Positions 1 to 7,856 of a stretch of 64,000 nucleotides of DNA are shown here, one piece after another (the first letter of the stretch is position 1; each line of letters opens with the position of its first letter). The notes beneath the pieces are model-generated. The model was not told the origin of the DNA and did not search any database. It saw nothing but the letters and a program-made list of their open reading frames with translations. Source of the stretch: Adhaeribacter radiodurans. Its GTDB lineage: Bacteria; Bacteroidota; Bacteroidia; Cytophagales; Hymenobacteraceae. Where the stretch lies: positions 2,108,001 through 2,172,000 of the forward strand of contig NZ_CP055153.1 of NCBI RefSeq assembly GCF_014075995.1, given 5' to 3'. Made by a program: the position numbers and the translations under genes.

Positions 1-257
1 GGAGTCATTTTAATTTTGTCTTCTAATTTGGCATATCCAGCTGCTCCCAACCATAAACCATTGGCATCTTTAATGGCAATTATAGCCCCAGGAATTCCCT
101 TAGAGGTATATCTTTTTAGCATTTTTTGCAGAGAATCGGCTTTGGGGTGCGGACCAGGAGTATAGGTAGTACCTTCATTGGTTACCATTTCCATGTCATC
201 TTTTTGGCAAGCGCATAAGCTTGCCACGGATACTAAAATAAGGAGTAAACGTTTCAT
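1..257 (-). CDS. Serine hydrolase (beta-lactamase class C-like), N-terminal part
   Basis: The gene runs off the left edge; only the first 85 residues are visible. They begin with a lipoprotein signal peptide (MKRLLLILVSVASLCAC, lipobox ending at Cys17), so the protein is probably anchored in a membrane. The following stretch PKADSLQKMLKRYTSKGIPGAI and IAIKDANGLWLGAAGYAKLED is the usual opening of the beta-lactamase/penicillin-binding-protein-like serine hydrolase family (Pfam Beta-lactamase). The catalytic SxxK lies beyond the edge, so activity cannot be judged. The start follows the preceding minus-strand gene (258-839) with no gap, so the two are probably co-transcribed. Confidence 0.7.
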   Translation of the reverse strand, partial: MKRLLLILVSVASLCACQKDDMEMVTNEGTTYTPGPHPKADSLQKMLKRYTSKGIPGAIIAIKDANGLWLGAAGYAKLEDKIKMT

Positions 258-839
258 TTATTTAAATTTTAATTGTGAACCAACCGAGATGAAAGATTGC
301 GGTAATACCAAGGTTTTAGGGGTATAATTAAAAAGGGCGTTGGCCTGATATGCAATAGTAGGGGACCAAACGAACTGGTTATTTTCAAATGCTTTTAACT
401 GGACTTGTAAACCTACCGGAATAAACAATAATCCCTTATTGTTGGCAGAAGGCGTCCACTCCCCGCTGGGTTGCTGCTGCCAGCCTCCTTGGTTGGAGCC
501 AGTGATCATATACCCAAATCCCGCATAAAAACCAGTTCTAATGTTTTTACTATGAATAGGATTAAAGTGAGTAACAGTGGAGGCATGCCAGGAACTACCA
601 TGATATTTATTAAAGAAATTCCCGATTTTGACCGTTTGCTGAAGAGAGCCGGGCTTGTTCCAGTTATAAGTCAACCCAAATGAAAGGCCTCTGTTCTGCC
701 CATAAGTTTTAGGTTTAGCCAAGGGTACGGAAAATCCCTGCCAGTCTAGATGGAGGCTGTAGGCTACTCTGGACGATGGCTGAGCTTGGGCTAGAGTGTT
801 AAATAATAGAATTGCTAAAAAGAGTAATAGCTTTTTCAT
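258..839 (-). CDS. Predicted outer-membrane beta-barrel protein, 193 aa
   Basis: It opens with a clear Sec signal peptide (MKKLLLFLAILLFNTLAQAQ, cleavage near residue 20). The rest is rich in alternating aromatic and polar residues typical of a small outer-membrane barrel (SLHLDWQGFSVPL, GFYAGFGYMITGS, VGLQVQLKAF) and ends in a hydrophobic strand with Phe next to last. I do not recognise a named family. The stop abuts the start of the serine hydrolase lipoprotein, so it is the first gene of a two-gene unit. The substrate or role is unknown. Confidence 0.6.
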   Translation of the reverse strand: MKKLLLFLAILLFNTLAQAQPSSRVAYSLHLDWQGFSVPLAKPKTYGQNRGLSFGLTYNWNKPGSLQQTVKIGNFFNKYHGSSWHASTVTHFNPIHSKNIRTGFYAGFGYMITGSNQGGWQQQPSGEWTPSANNKGLLFIPVGLQVQLKAFENNQFVWSPTIAYQANALFNYTPKTLVLPQSFISVGSQLKFK

Positions 840-1005
840 GTTTCATGCGCTGTTTTAAAGTTTAAAATGCTAGGAATGCACAAAACAAAGCAGGAAACAA
901 GATGTAGGAAACAGAAGCCAGTATCAAGCAGTAAATTTCAGGTGTAAAGCAGTAAAATTTAGACAGTGTTCGCCCATTTAGCCCGGGTATAAACAGCTTA
1001 ATTTT

Positions 1006-1140
1006 GTCTCGTGAAACGACGGAATTTTGGGATGAGGAAAGGCCTGGTAGTTATGGGTCTTTTTTACCAGATCTGGATCTCAAAAGTTCACCTCATCTAT
1101 CAAGTTAAATTTATAATTTTCGAGATGAGTTTGAGGTTAC
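1006..1140. repeat. Degenerate intergenic repeat, copy A
   Basis: A 20-bp block at 1006-1025 (GTCTCGTGAAACGACGGAAT) recurs with one mismatch at 10202-10221. The stretch ends near 1120-1130 in ATTTTCGAGATGAG, which inversely resembles its beginning (TCTCG..GAAA versus TTTTCGAGA). A weaker relative lies at 20493-20640. This is compatible with a small non-coding mobile repeat with short inverted ends, but boundaries and family are uncertain. Confidence 0.35.
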
Positions 1141-1191
1141 TGTTTTCTAGGCTACTATCAATATATTTGGTGCTAAAACAACTCTAGTCTT

Positions 1192-1430
1192 ATGGCCAAA
1201 GAAGCAAATATTACCGAAATCGTTCAGACACTCCAGGAAGCGCAACAAAACAAAGAGCTCTTCGAAGCTTTACAACCAGCTAGGAGCGTTATGTAGCGAG
1301 CCAAAAAGAGGGTTTAGCGGAACTAGAGAATTTGGTGACTTAAGGTCAGACGGGAGAATTAAAGCTTAAGAAAAGAGGCGGGTACCGCGGGCGCAAAAAG
1401 AAAGAAGAAAGCGAATCTGATAACGAGTAA
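1192..1430 (+). pseudogene. Small decayed gene with Lys/Arg-rich tail
   Basis: From ATG 1192 the frame reads MAKEANITEIVQTLQEAQQN and continues for 34 residues to TAG 1294. Continuing in the frame two bases on, from about 1287, gives RYVASQKEGLAELENLVT, a TAA at about 1341, then a basic segment with RGGYRGRKKKEE and an acidic end before TAA 1428. The joined reading would be a protein of about 75 residues with a helical start and a basic tail. One frameshift and one stop break it. I do not recognise the family; a small nucleic-acid-binding protein is only a guess. Confidence 0.4.
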
Positions 1431-1523
1431 GACCTAATTAATTACTAGAAAATACACCTTCTATCAGGATATTTTCTCATAACTATGCTTAGGCAAATGA
1501 GAGCCGACGGTTTCATTTTAGAA

Positions 1524-1700
1524 TTAACTTTGGCGGGCTTTCTTTCGCTCTTTTTCATACTCCTGTTTGGCTTTTTGTATTTGCTGCCACTTTTCCTCTT
1601 CCGTCAAGTTTTTGGCCTGTATGAGATAGACGGCTTTCTCGTGCTTTTTCCGCAACGCTTCTAAATAATCGTTCTGACTGGAAGAATGCAGTTTTAGATC
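1524..1700 (-). pseudogene. Fragment of a charged coiled-coil-like protein
   Basis: On the minus strand an open frame without a start codon encodes HSSSQNDYLEALRKKHEKAV followed by a Lys/Glu-rich helix ending in ERKKARQS before TAA (1524-1526). The composition is coding-like and amphipathic. No ATG or GTG precedes it before a stop, and it overlaps the end of the next upstream gene (1694-1933), so it is probably a 5'-truncated remnant. No function can be given. Confidence 0.3.
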
Positions 1701-1933
1701 TTTCGTGTTTTAAGCTTGTGATTAAATGGACTTATTCTTTGGGGCCATAATCGCTTGCTCAAGAAGTATATCAATCCGGCCATCCCCCAGGAGAGAATAT
1801 CTACTAAAAGCTTATAGGTGAGTAAACCATCTTGGAAAGGGTTGTAGTGGAATCCTGCCAAGTGATGAACTACTTTCACGATTATATAAGTGACAACAAG
1901 ATGAGCAAAGCCAAATTGACTATTATTTTTCAT
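1694..1933 (-). CDS. Small two-helix membrane protein, tandem paralogue 2
   Basis: A 79-residue protein with two predicted membrane helices: one around residues 9-27 (FAHLVVTYIIVKVVHHLAGF) and one around 42-60 (LLVDILSWGMAGLIYFLSKR). Between them is the motif FHYNPFQDGLLTYKLL. The gene at 2070-2285 encodes a close paralogue with the same layout (FHYDPFQEGLLTYKLL), so the pair arose by tandem duplication. Each has its own ATG; the intergenic gap is 136 bp. Function unknown; I know of no characterised family. Confidence 0.6.
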   Translation of the reverse strand: MKNNSQFGFAHLVVTYIIVKVVHHLAGFHYNPFQDGLLTYKLLVDILSWGMAGLIYFLSKRLWPQRISPFNHKLKTRKI

Positions 1934-2069
1934 ACTAATTGTTGTTAGAGAAAGTAGTTAAAGATGCTGATTTTAGGTGACTTATCTTTGCTGATTCAAT
2001 AAAATATTACGGCTTAGATATCGTTCTATAATCGAGATTATGTTAAGTAGAGCAACTTCCCTTCATTTC

Positions 2070-2285
2070 CTAGATGGAATTATTCTTTTCTGGAAAAAAC
2101 CACTTGCTTAAAAAATAAGTAAGCACAGCAATAATTCCCCAGGATAATATATCAATTAAAAGTTTATAGGTGAGTAAACCCTCCTGAAAAGGATCGTAGT
2201 GGAATCCCATAATTAGATGTACTACCTTCACTCCTGCGTAAGTTGCAATAGGATGGATAAAGCCAAGCCCTTTGTTAGTTTTCAT
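2070..2285 (-). CDS. Small two-helix membrane protein, tandem paralogue 1
   Basis: A 71-residue paralogue of the neighbour at 1694-1933. The matching blocks are KVVHLIMGFHYDPFQEGLL and TYKLLIDILSWGIIAVLTYF, with a short basic/aromatic tail. It has two hydrophobic helices and no signal peptidase site, so it is probably an inner-membrane protein. It is the upstream copy of the tandem pair. The conserved FHYxPFQxGLLTYKLL segment between the helices is the part retained by both copies and is the likely functional element. Function unknown. Confidence 0.6.
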   Translation of the reverse strand: MKTNKGLGFIHPIATYAGVKVVHLIMGFHYDPFQEGLLTYKLLIDILSWGIIAVLTYFLSKWFFPEKNNSI

Positions 2286-2393
2286 ACTATTTGATTTCAG
2301 GTAATTGCCGCATATTTTTGGATATAGCTTCTAGCTTTAAAATTAGGAACTTAGGATTGTGCCAAATCCTAAAGCAGGAAGCGGACCAGGTAT

Positions 2394-3170
2394 TTAATTT
2401 TTCAAGGCTGGGAAAAACAGGGAAAGAATGGTGAAGATAAGTCCCAGCAGGTTAATGGAAATAATCCAAAAGAGGGCTTTCCGGCTGAGCGGTGGTCCCT
2501 GACGGAGTATGGTTATACCCAAAGGCACGAGGGCTACACAAAGACCAAGGAGGCCAATGGCACGGATTTCTGTGCCTTTCAGGGTACCAAAAGGAACCAT
2601 GACCATCAAACCTAAAGCAAGAGCGCGGACTAAGGTAAGCGTACCGGAGCGATAAACCCCTATCGCCAATACCACCCAACCCACCATGATAGTTCCATTC
2701 AAATGGCGGAAGATGTGAAAGGCGCGATACGAATCGGATACTGCTTGCCAGGCCATCTCCTGACTTTGTACCAGAACCAACCGGAAAGCCATATGATCAA
2801 TGCCGGCGTGAAAGGTGCGGGTAAAAAGGCCTAGGATCGCCAGGGTTCCTCCCCAGATTTCCCACATTCGGTTCCACCTTCCAATCAAGTTTGCCAGCAA
2901 TATAATGCCCAAACAAAGCACCACGCTACCCATGGCATAACAACTGTAAGCGGCCGTGATAAGATCAGGATGGGCGGCGAATGCGGCTAATTGCTGCGGG
3001 GCAAAAAAGTGGAATTGAATGCGCAGCAAAGCACCAGTAAGAATAAGTAGCGGACCTAGTACTAAACTAACTCCTCCAATCCATCGTCCCGGAAAGGCGA
3101 GTAAGGAGAGTGAAGGCTCTAACTGCTGTTGGGGAGACTTAAGTTCAGTAGATAGTGTCTGAATAATCAT
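2394..3170 (-). CDS. Polytopic inner-membrane protein, 258 aa
   Basis: About seven hydrophobic helices are visible: GVSLVLGPLLILTGALL, AAYSCYAMGSVVLCLGIILL, IWGGTLAILGLFTR, TIMVGWVVLAIGVYR, a pair around residues 180-222 and a last one near the C-terminus (LFWIISINLLGLIFTILSLF). A His-containing loop (RTFHAGIDHMAF) lies in the middle. The start at 3170 gives a 30-residue polar N-terminus before the first helix. I do not recognise a catalytic motif or named family. It lies on the same strand as the small paralogous membrane proteins but 108 bp away. Confidence 0.6.
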   Translation of the reverse strand: MIIQTLSTELKSPQQQLEPSLSLLAFPGRWIGGVSLVLGPLLILTGALLRIQFHFFAPQQLAAFAAHPDLITAAYSCYAMGSVVLCLGIILLANLIGRWNRMWEIWGGTLAILGLFTRTFHAGIDHMAFRLVLVQSQEMAWQAVSDSYRAFHIFRHLNGTIMVGWVVLAIGVYRSGTLTLVRALALGLMVMVPFGTLKGTEIRAIGLLGLCVALVPLGITILRQGPPLSRKALFWIISINLLGLIFTILSLFFPALKN

Positions 3171-3271
3171 ATATACCTAGTTATCAGTGATCTGATAAAG
3201 ATATTTTATTTCGGGATATAAAAGCAATCCGGCACAAATATTCTTCCCTAAACAGCTGCATTTAGAAATAA

Positions 3272-4057
3272 GGTAGAGGATTAAAAAGTATAATGTTTCA
3301 TTTTGGTTTTATTTCGATAGTTGAACATGATATTTAAGCTAGTCATATGGTTTTCTTTTTTCTTGGAGAAACAGGTAGTTTTTCTAACAAAACGTCTGTT
3401 TCTGGCTCTCAAGCAGGTATTCACCCCTTCTATATTTTTGGTATAAGCTTTCCCATCCGGTGTTTTTCTGGCGGCAGAACTTTGGCAAATGCTTTCCAAT
3501 AATCGGTACAATATAGGTCAATAGCCACTCCTTGTAGCTTTCTGAATAATGCCCGTGCTGTAGTAGCGCTCCTGCTCCCGCACGTATAGGCCAATATTTA
3601 ATCGTATTCTGCACTGTAAGCATAAAACAACCCGTACTTGCCTCTCTTCCGCTTACCAACAAAACTCCAAACTTCATCGATCTGAACAGAATAATAGCGC
3701 TTTCGGGCGGGCTTAATCTGAATCGAATTGCCATACCTAAGCAAGGTGCTCAGCGTACACTTACGGCTTATTTGTAGTACCTGCTCAATGTCCCGGATGC
3801 CGGTATTCCGTTCCAATAGTCGTATAATCAACTGCTTGTTTGCGGGATCAGCCCCTTTGTATTGGTAAGCGGGCTGAAATTGTTTCCCACAACTACGACA
3901 CAACAGGTTCTGGGAACCATTCTTTTTCTTTCCGTTTCTTACTATCTTACAGCTCTGGCAGTGAGGACAATTTATTTTGATGAGAATCTCGCACATTCCA
4001 TCTCCTTAAACCCTTCACTGCCTTTTTTTATCCCATCATACTTTCCAAACTTCTACC
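3272..4057 (-). mobile_element. IS1-family insertion sequence, about 786 bp
   Basis: The ends are imperfect inverted repeats: GGTAGAGGATTAAAAAGTAT at 3272 reading inward and, from 4057 on the opposite strand, GGTAGAAGTTTGGAAAGTAT. The length of 786 bp fits the IS1 family. It carries one transposase gene on the minus strand, broken by frameshifts. I found no convincing 8- or 9-bp target duplication at the flanks, so the insertion is old or its ends have drifted. Confidence 0.8.
3281..3996 (-). pseudogene. IS1-family transposase (InsAB-type), frameshifted
   Basis: The N-terminal part (from 3996) carries the InsA zinc-ribbon with CPHCQSC and CRSCGKQF, then a helix-turn-helix region and the first DDE aspartate block YYSVQIDEVWSFVGKRK. 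The frame stops at 3598. The C-terminal part is found in another frame, where YTKNIEGVNTCLRARNRRFV and RKTTCFSKKKENH match the end of IS1 InsB. In between, the reading shifts twice. IS1 normally makes its transposase by one programmed -1 shift; here extra breaks make it non-functional unless recoded. Confidence 0.75.
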
Positions 4058-4603
4058 AAAATTATTAAAACGTCTTTAAGAAAGTTTGACTAAAGGCATG
4101 CAAACCTGGCTCGTGTTGTTAAAAAAGGAATCCGAAAAGTAACTCGTAAGCCTTACTGCTACAGGATAGCTCCAACATGTAGCAGACTACATTTTTGCCA
4201 TTTAGGTGCTTGGTAAAAAGCATCAATTTGGCTTCCATCAATATAGGTAAGCCGTTGATACTATAGTTTATGGAAAGTTTAGCATTTCTAATAACTCTAG
4301 AATTGTGTAAAATTTAAAAAATAAATGAGTTGAATTTATATATTGCCTTTCTACTCATATCTTAACATATGTATAATTCTTTTTGCTTTACCACCTTTAG
4401 CTTTGAATATGTTTCCTTATTATTTGAGCGATTATTAGATTTTAGGGTAGCAGCATTAAGACGAAATATGTTTATGCTGAAAAAGTGGGTAGAGTTTTCG
4501 GCAGCCAGCTTAAAAAAATTATATTTTATATTTTACTAGAAATAAGATATAGCTCTAAATAAACTATTTCTTGATATAATAAAGCATTTAATAATCATTC
4601 AGC
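4058..4603. other. AT-rich intergenic region
   Basis: No gene with a recognisable product. A minus-strand open stretch around 4125-4265 (reads INGLPILMEAKLMLFTKHLN) has no identifiable family and no clean start; it may be a transposon fragment. The last 100 bp before the regulator gene are very AT-rich and probably hold its promoter, but no clear box stands out. Confidence 0.3.
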
Positions 4604-5173
4604 GTGCATCGCATCCTTTATAACATCGACCGGATTATTCATCCTTCTCCCGAGGATAAAGCTGCGTTTGAAAATATAATACGGCAGCGAACGCTGCAAA
4701 AAAACGAGTATTTTCTGCGAGAGGGAGAAGTGTGCCAGAAAATAGCTTTTATCGAAAAAGGAAGCGTTCGGCTTTATTATGATGTGGAAGGAAAAGAAAT
4801 TTGTAAAGATTTCCTTTTTGAGAATGCCCTGATAGGCTCTTTTGCCAGCTTCTTGTCTCAAATGCCATCTGGAGTAAATATTGCAGCTATGGAAGAGACA
4901 CTGCTCCTGGAGTTAGAGTATCAGGATGTAATGCATCTTTTTGCAACCTATTCTTCGTGGCAAAAGCTCGGACATATTATTGTTCAGGACCAGTTCGTTC
5001 GGGCAGAGTGCAGAGAGGCTTCTTTGCTGAAAGACCCTCCAGAAGTACGATACAAGAACCTGATTGAAGAGCACCCGAAAGTTTTTAAACGGGTGCCACT
5101 CCAGTATATTGCTAGTTACCTTAGTATTACGCCGGAAACACTTAGCCGTTACCGTAGTAAGAGCAAACGCTAA
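4604..5173 (+). CDS. Crp/Fnr-family transcriptional regulator
   Basis: A 189-residue regulator with an N-terminal cyclic-nucleotide-binding-like barrel (about residues 20-115: RTLQKNEYFLREGEVCQKIA, FIEKGSVRLYYDVEGKEICK) and a short C-terminal helix-turn-helix with VPLQYIASYLSITPETLSRY. It starts with GTG 4604: a stop lies three codons upstream and the family usually begins at this point. It lacks the cysteine cluster of Fnr, so it is not an obvious oxygen sensor, and it ends directly after the recognition helix, as is common in Bacteroidota. Eight bases after its stop begins a TTGAT-N4-ATCAA palindrome in the promoter of the next gene, a cupin; autogenous linkage to that promoter is likely. 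Paralogues occur at 30386 and 44686. Confidence 0.85.
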   Translation: MHRILYNIDRIIHPSPEDKAAFENIIRQRTLQKNEYFLREGEVCQKIAFIEKGSVRLYYDVEGKEICKDFLFENALIGSFASFLSQMPSGVNIAAMEETLLLELEYQDVMHLFATYSSWQKLGHIIVQDQFVRAECREASLLKDPPEVRYKNLIEEHPKVFKRVPLQYIASYLSITPETLSRYRSKSKR

Positions 5174-5180
5174 ACCGTTC

Positions 5181-5194
5181 TTGATTTAAATCAA
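5181..5194 (+). promoter_or_regulatory. Crp/Fnr-type binding palindrome upstream of the cupin gene
   Basis: TTGATTTAAATCAA is a perfect palindrome of the TTGAT-N4-ATCAA type (the Fnr-like consensus); including flanks it is CTTGATTTAAATCAAG. Its centre at 5187.5 is 33.5 bp upstream of the TTTG of a promoter box TTTCTTTGC (5217-5225), so it would sit near -41.5, the class II activator position. It follows the Crp/Fnr gene immediately. Confidence 0.7.
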
Positions 5195-5216
5195 GTGCGC
5201 CAGTTGAATGCTGCTG

Positions 5217-5225
5217 TTTCTTTGC
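5217..5225 (+). promoter_or_regulatory. Bacteroidota -7 promoter box of the cupin gene
   Basis: TTTCTTTGC resembles the Bacteroidota -7 consensus TAnnTTTGC and lies 26 bp before the cupin ATG. The equivalent box before the amidohydrolase gene (TTCCTTTGT, 7857-7865) stands at exactly the same distance from its palindrome. Confidence 0.5.
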
Positions 5226-5250
5226 AGTGTACTAAAAACACACATCCATT

Positions 5251-5748
5251 ATGAAAGAGCAAATAACAAAACAGCAACCTTATCAAGAACTACTGGTCCT
5301 CACCAACCTGGTAAAGCTGATAGTACCACAAGAAAACACGGGTGGGCAATACGCAATTTTTGAAGATAATGTGCCCCCGCTTGGTGGTCCGCCGCCGCAT
5401 ACGCATCCTGACGAAGAAGTGTTTTATATCCTTTCGGGTGAATTTGAATTTGTTCTGAATGATCTGACCAATCCTATCCGGGCAGTAGCTGGTAGTGTTG
5501 TGCATATTCCGTCGTATGCCCTTCATACTTTTAAAAATATAGGTAAAACCACTGGTAAAATGATCACCATTGTAACCCCTGGCAATCTGGAAAACTATTT
5601 TAGAGAAGTTGGACAATCTCTCGGAAAGGGTTCCGTTCGCCCTGATTTGTCTGTACCGCCTGACTTTGCCAAGTTAGATCCTACTAAATTCTTTGAGTTG
5701 GCACCTAAGTACGATATTAGCTTCTACCTCCCGGAAGTAGTGGGATAG
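5251..5748 (+). CDS. Cupin-domain protein
   Basis: A 165-residue single-domain cupin. Motif 1 is GGPPPHTHPDEEVFYILSGE with metal-ligand candidates His50, His52 and Glu56; motif 2 is GSVVHIPSYALHTFKN with His92. It is probably a cytoplasmic metal-binding enzyme or small-molecule-binding protein such as a quercetin-dioxygenase-like cupin; the substrate cannot be read from sequence. It has its own Crp-type promoter, directly downstream of a Crp/Fnr gene. A paralogue with the same partner arrangement is found at 44133-44600. A strong hairpin follows the stop. Confidence 0.8.
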   Translation: MKEQITKQQPYQELLVLTNLVKLIVPQENTGGQYAIFEDNVPPLGGPPPHTHPDEEVFYILSGEFEFVLNDLTNPIRAVAGSVVHIPSYALHTFKNIGKTTGKMITIVTPGNLENYFREVGQSLGKGSVRPDLSVPPDFAKLDPTKFFELAPKYDISFYLPEVVG

Positions 5749-5758
5749 TTGATTGTGA

Positions 5759-5796
5759 GGAATCAGCTACAAACTATTTCTTTTGTAGCTGATTCC
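5759..5796 (+). terminator. Rho-independent terminator after the cupin gene
   Basis: A perfect 15-bp stem (GGAATCAGCTACAAA at 5759-5773 pairing with TTTGTAGCTGATTCC at 5782-5796) with an 8-nt loop is followed by a T-rich tract (TTAATTTTTG). It ends transcription of the cupin gene and shows that the apparent TTG start at 5805 of the next frame is only the terminator tail. Confidence 0.8.
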
Positions 5797-5882
5797 CTTA
5801 ATTTTTGCCTGTTCCCATAAAAGATTGCCTTTCGTTTTGCTCGTTTGAATCTGCTTTTAAAAATGTTTTAACATCTACTGCC

Positions 5883-6317
5883 GTGATTATAATAGACAGA
5901 ATAAAAAACACGATCGGAGAAGTATACGCGGTTCTCAGCTATGAACCGCTGAAGAACTACCTGATGATAAAATGGTTTGGCCACTGCACCGATGAGGAAG
6001 TAAAAGCAGCATCGCTGCGAATGCTGGATTGGCAGCGCAAAGAAGGAAAACGCAAGGACTGCAAGTTTCATGTGCATGATACGAAGGAGATCGAAGGCGC
6101 TTGGAGTGGGCTTGTTGACTGGATTAACAACGAGCTTTTCCCTATGGGTTTTGAAGCGGGTTTACGGTATAACATTAGTATTCTTTCTCCTGATCTTTTC
6201 TCCAAATTATCATCTCAAGCCCTCTACCATAAGAAGAACACCAAAGTACCCACTATATTATGCGAGACCATTTCGCAAGCAGAACGATGGCTGACCGAAA
6301 AATACAAAGAGCTATAG
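5883..6317 (+). CDS. STAS-like (SpoIIAA-type) hypothetical protein, start uncertain
   Basis: The open frame begins in the terminator tail at 5805, but no ATG is available; GTG 5883 gives a protein of about 144 residues that begins at the first conserved-looking strand (IIIDRIKNTIGEVYAVLSYE). The pattern of a strand, the block YLMIKWFGHCTDEEVKAASL, then helix and strand resembles the STAS/SpoIIAA-like fold seen in many short Bacteroidota proteins that carry a WxG or WFG motif in the second strand. The function is not known; such proteins may be signalling adaptors. It has no close partner: the next gene starts 104 bp later. Confidence 0.55.
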   Translation: MIIIDRIKNTIGEVYAVLSYEPLKNYLMIKWFGHCTDEEVKAASLRMLDWQRKEGKRKDCKFHVHDTKEIEGAWSGLVDWINNELFPMGFEAGLRYNISILSPDLFSKLSSQALYHKKNTKVPTILCETISQAERWLTEKYKEL

Positions 6318-6420
6318 AGGTGTAAAAGTAAATTATGCTGGTTAGAAAAGTAGGAGTAGATGCATCGGGATCAGTTAGTACTCAAAGAGCTAATTATATT
6401 TAGTAGAACTATTTAAAACT

Positions 6421-7752
6421 ATGAAAAACTACTTCATCCTCGTCTTGCTTCTTTGGTGGAGCAGGCCAGGGTTTAGCCAGCCCGCCTGGCGGGCTACCAC
6501 CCCCTTTTCCAAAGTCGATTATACTACTACTAATTCTTTGGCCGTCTCACCAACTTCCGGTCACCTGTATGTAAGCTTAGAGGAAGAAGGTTTGCAATGC
6601 AGCACCGACAACGGCAATATCTGGAAAACAATTTTAGATAAGCCGGTTTATACCGTTAGTATACGCTCCGATGGTACTATTTTCGCTGGGGGCAGCGGCC
6701 ATATTTTTACTTCCGCCGATGAAGGCCAAAGCTGGGCATCCTATTCTTTCCCCAGTACCACCCCTATATCATCACTGGTTTTTAATATCCAAGGCCATCT
6801 TTTTGCCGGCACCTCCAATATAGCCGAAAGCAGTAGTCCGGGTGCGTACGGCGAAGGCGTTTTCACCTCCACCAACAACGGCCAAACCTGGCAAAGCCTC
6901 AATAACGGGCTTATAAACCTGAATATTATTAACTTAGCCATTGACGCATCCGACAAATTGTATTTAGGCACCAATGAGGACCAAGATGGACAAGCAGGTG
7001 GAGTTTATTCCTGGGCGCCCGGCGCCACCACCTGGACCCGACTTCCACTGGATATAGAAGACCTGTATGATGTAAAAGCGAGTTATGTGCACATGATCGG
7101 ATTAAATCGGCAAGGGCACCTCTTTGTATCATTTGAGGGCACATCCGGGCGGGCAGTGGTACAGCGCACCATTACTTCAAAAGATGGAGGCGGGAACTGG
7201 CAAGTGGTTGCACTGCGGCAGTCGCCTTTTAATCCTTACTTTGACAATGTATACCTGCAAAGTTTTTATTTGAGTAGCAGCGGCCGGCTCTGGAGCAGCA
7301 TTCCCCGGAAATTGGGTATCTACTTTTCCGATGACCATGGTGCTACCTGGGTACAGCACATGAGCGGCATGAACAGCAGCTATAACATTGTAGACTTTGC
7401 CCAGGATGCCACCGGAAGTCTGTATGCCTTGTTGCGTTACGATAGTAATGTGATTTATAGCCTACAGAAACCCTTAGCCATTGTTGATCCGCTTGTGCCG
7501 GTGCAATTGCAAACCTATCCCAACCCCTTCCGCGATAAGCTGCACCTGGTATATACAGTGCCCACAACCGGCCCGGTATACATAAGCGTTACCGATGCGC
7601 TAGGTAAAATAATTTTTACGGAGAAACAGCAGTTGGTTGCGGGTACCCATCGTTTTATGTGGCAGGCTGCTAATACTACATCAGGTCTGTATGTGGTACA
7701 GGTGCAAACCGAGCGACAAATTCTGGTAAAAAAGGTAATCCGGAGCAGGTAA
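6421..7752 (+). CDS. Secreted beta-propeller protein with T9SS sorting domain
   Basis: A 443-residue protein with a signal peptide (MKNYFILVLLLWWSRPGFSQ). Residues about 30-350 hold sialidase/BNR-like repeats with the Asp-box-like pattern STDNGNIW, SADEGQSW, STNNGQTW, SKDGGGNW and SDDHGATW, which build a beta-propeller. The last 75 residues (YPNPFRDKLHLVYTVP to the basic end VKKVIRSR) form a type A type IX secretion sorting domain, so the protein is exported through the T9SS and attached or released at the cell surface. Related proteins are often called glycosyl hydrolases, but no catalytic residues are evident. Confidence 0.85.
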   Translation: MKNYFILVLLLWWSRPGFSQPAWRATTPFSKVDYTTTNSLAVSPTSGHLYVSLEEEGLQCSTDNGNIWKTILDKPVYTVSIRSDGTIFAGGSGHIFTSADEGQSWASYSFPSTTPISSLVFNIQGHLFAGTSNIAESSSPGAYGEGVFTSTNNGQTWQSLNNGLINLNIINLAIDASDKLYLGTNEDQDGQAGGVYSWAPGATTWTRLPLDIEDLYDVKASYVHMIGLNRQGHLFVSFEGTSGRAVVQRTITSKDGGGNWQVVALRQSPFNPYFDNVYLQSFYLSSSGRLWSSIPRKLGIYFSDDHGATWVQHMSGMNSSYNIVDFAQDATGSLYALLRYDSNVIYSLQKPLAIVDPLVPVQLQTYPNPFRDKLHLVYTVPTTGPVYISVTDALGKIIFTEKQQLVAGTHRFMWQAANTTSGLYVVQVQTERQILVKKVIRSR

Positions 7753-7817
7753 GGATGCTCTTTCTTGTGTAACAGGTAATCCCATCTAAGTTAAAATATT
7801 CTTTCCGCAAGAAGACG

Positions 7818-7837
7818 AACTTGATTTGCATCAAGTT
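7818..7837 (+). promoter_or_regulatory. Crp/Fnr-type binding palindrome upstream of the amidohydrolase
   Basis: AACTTGATTTGCATCAAGTT is a 20-bp palindrome with core TTGAT-TTGC-ATCAA. The centre (7827.5) is 33.5 bp from the TTTG of the promoter box TTCCTTTGT at 7857-7865. The spacing is identical to that of the cupin promoter, so both genes are probably activated by the same or a paralogous Crp/Fnr protein. Confidence 0.7.
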
Positions 7838-7856
7838 AAAACAAGAACTGCTTCGC

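Noticed and set aside
3384-3734. 116-codon minus-strand frame inside IS1
   Set aside because: Its first half is an off-frame translation of the DDE region; only short parts could belong to the frameshifted transposase, which is already listed.
3264-4065. Target-site duplication of the IS1 element
   Set aside because: The flanks (AGAAATAA and AAAATTAT) do not match.
4110-4270. Possible transposase fragment on the minus strand
   Set aside because: The open stretch has no start and matches no family I can name; the evidence is too thin for a feature.
4604-5173. The Crp/Fnr regulator as an oxygen-sensing Fnr
   Set aside because: The binding site is Fnr-like, but the protein lacks the N-terminal cysteine cluster that binds the 4Fe-4S centre; the same holds for the paralogues at 30386 and 44686.
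5805-5882. N-terminal extension of the STAS-like gene to TTG 5805
   Set aside because: The TTG lies in the T-tract of the upstream terminator hairpin, and the added residues have no resemblance to the fold.
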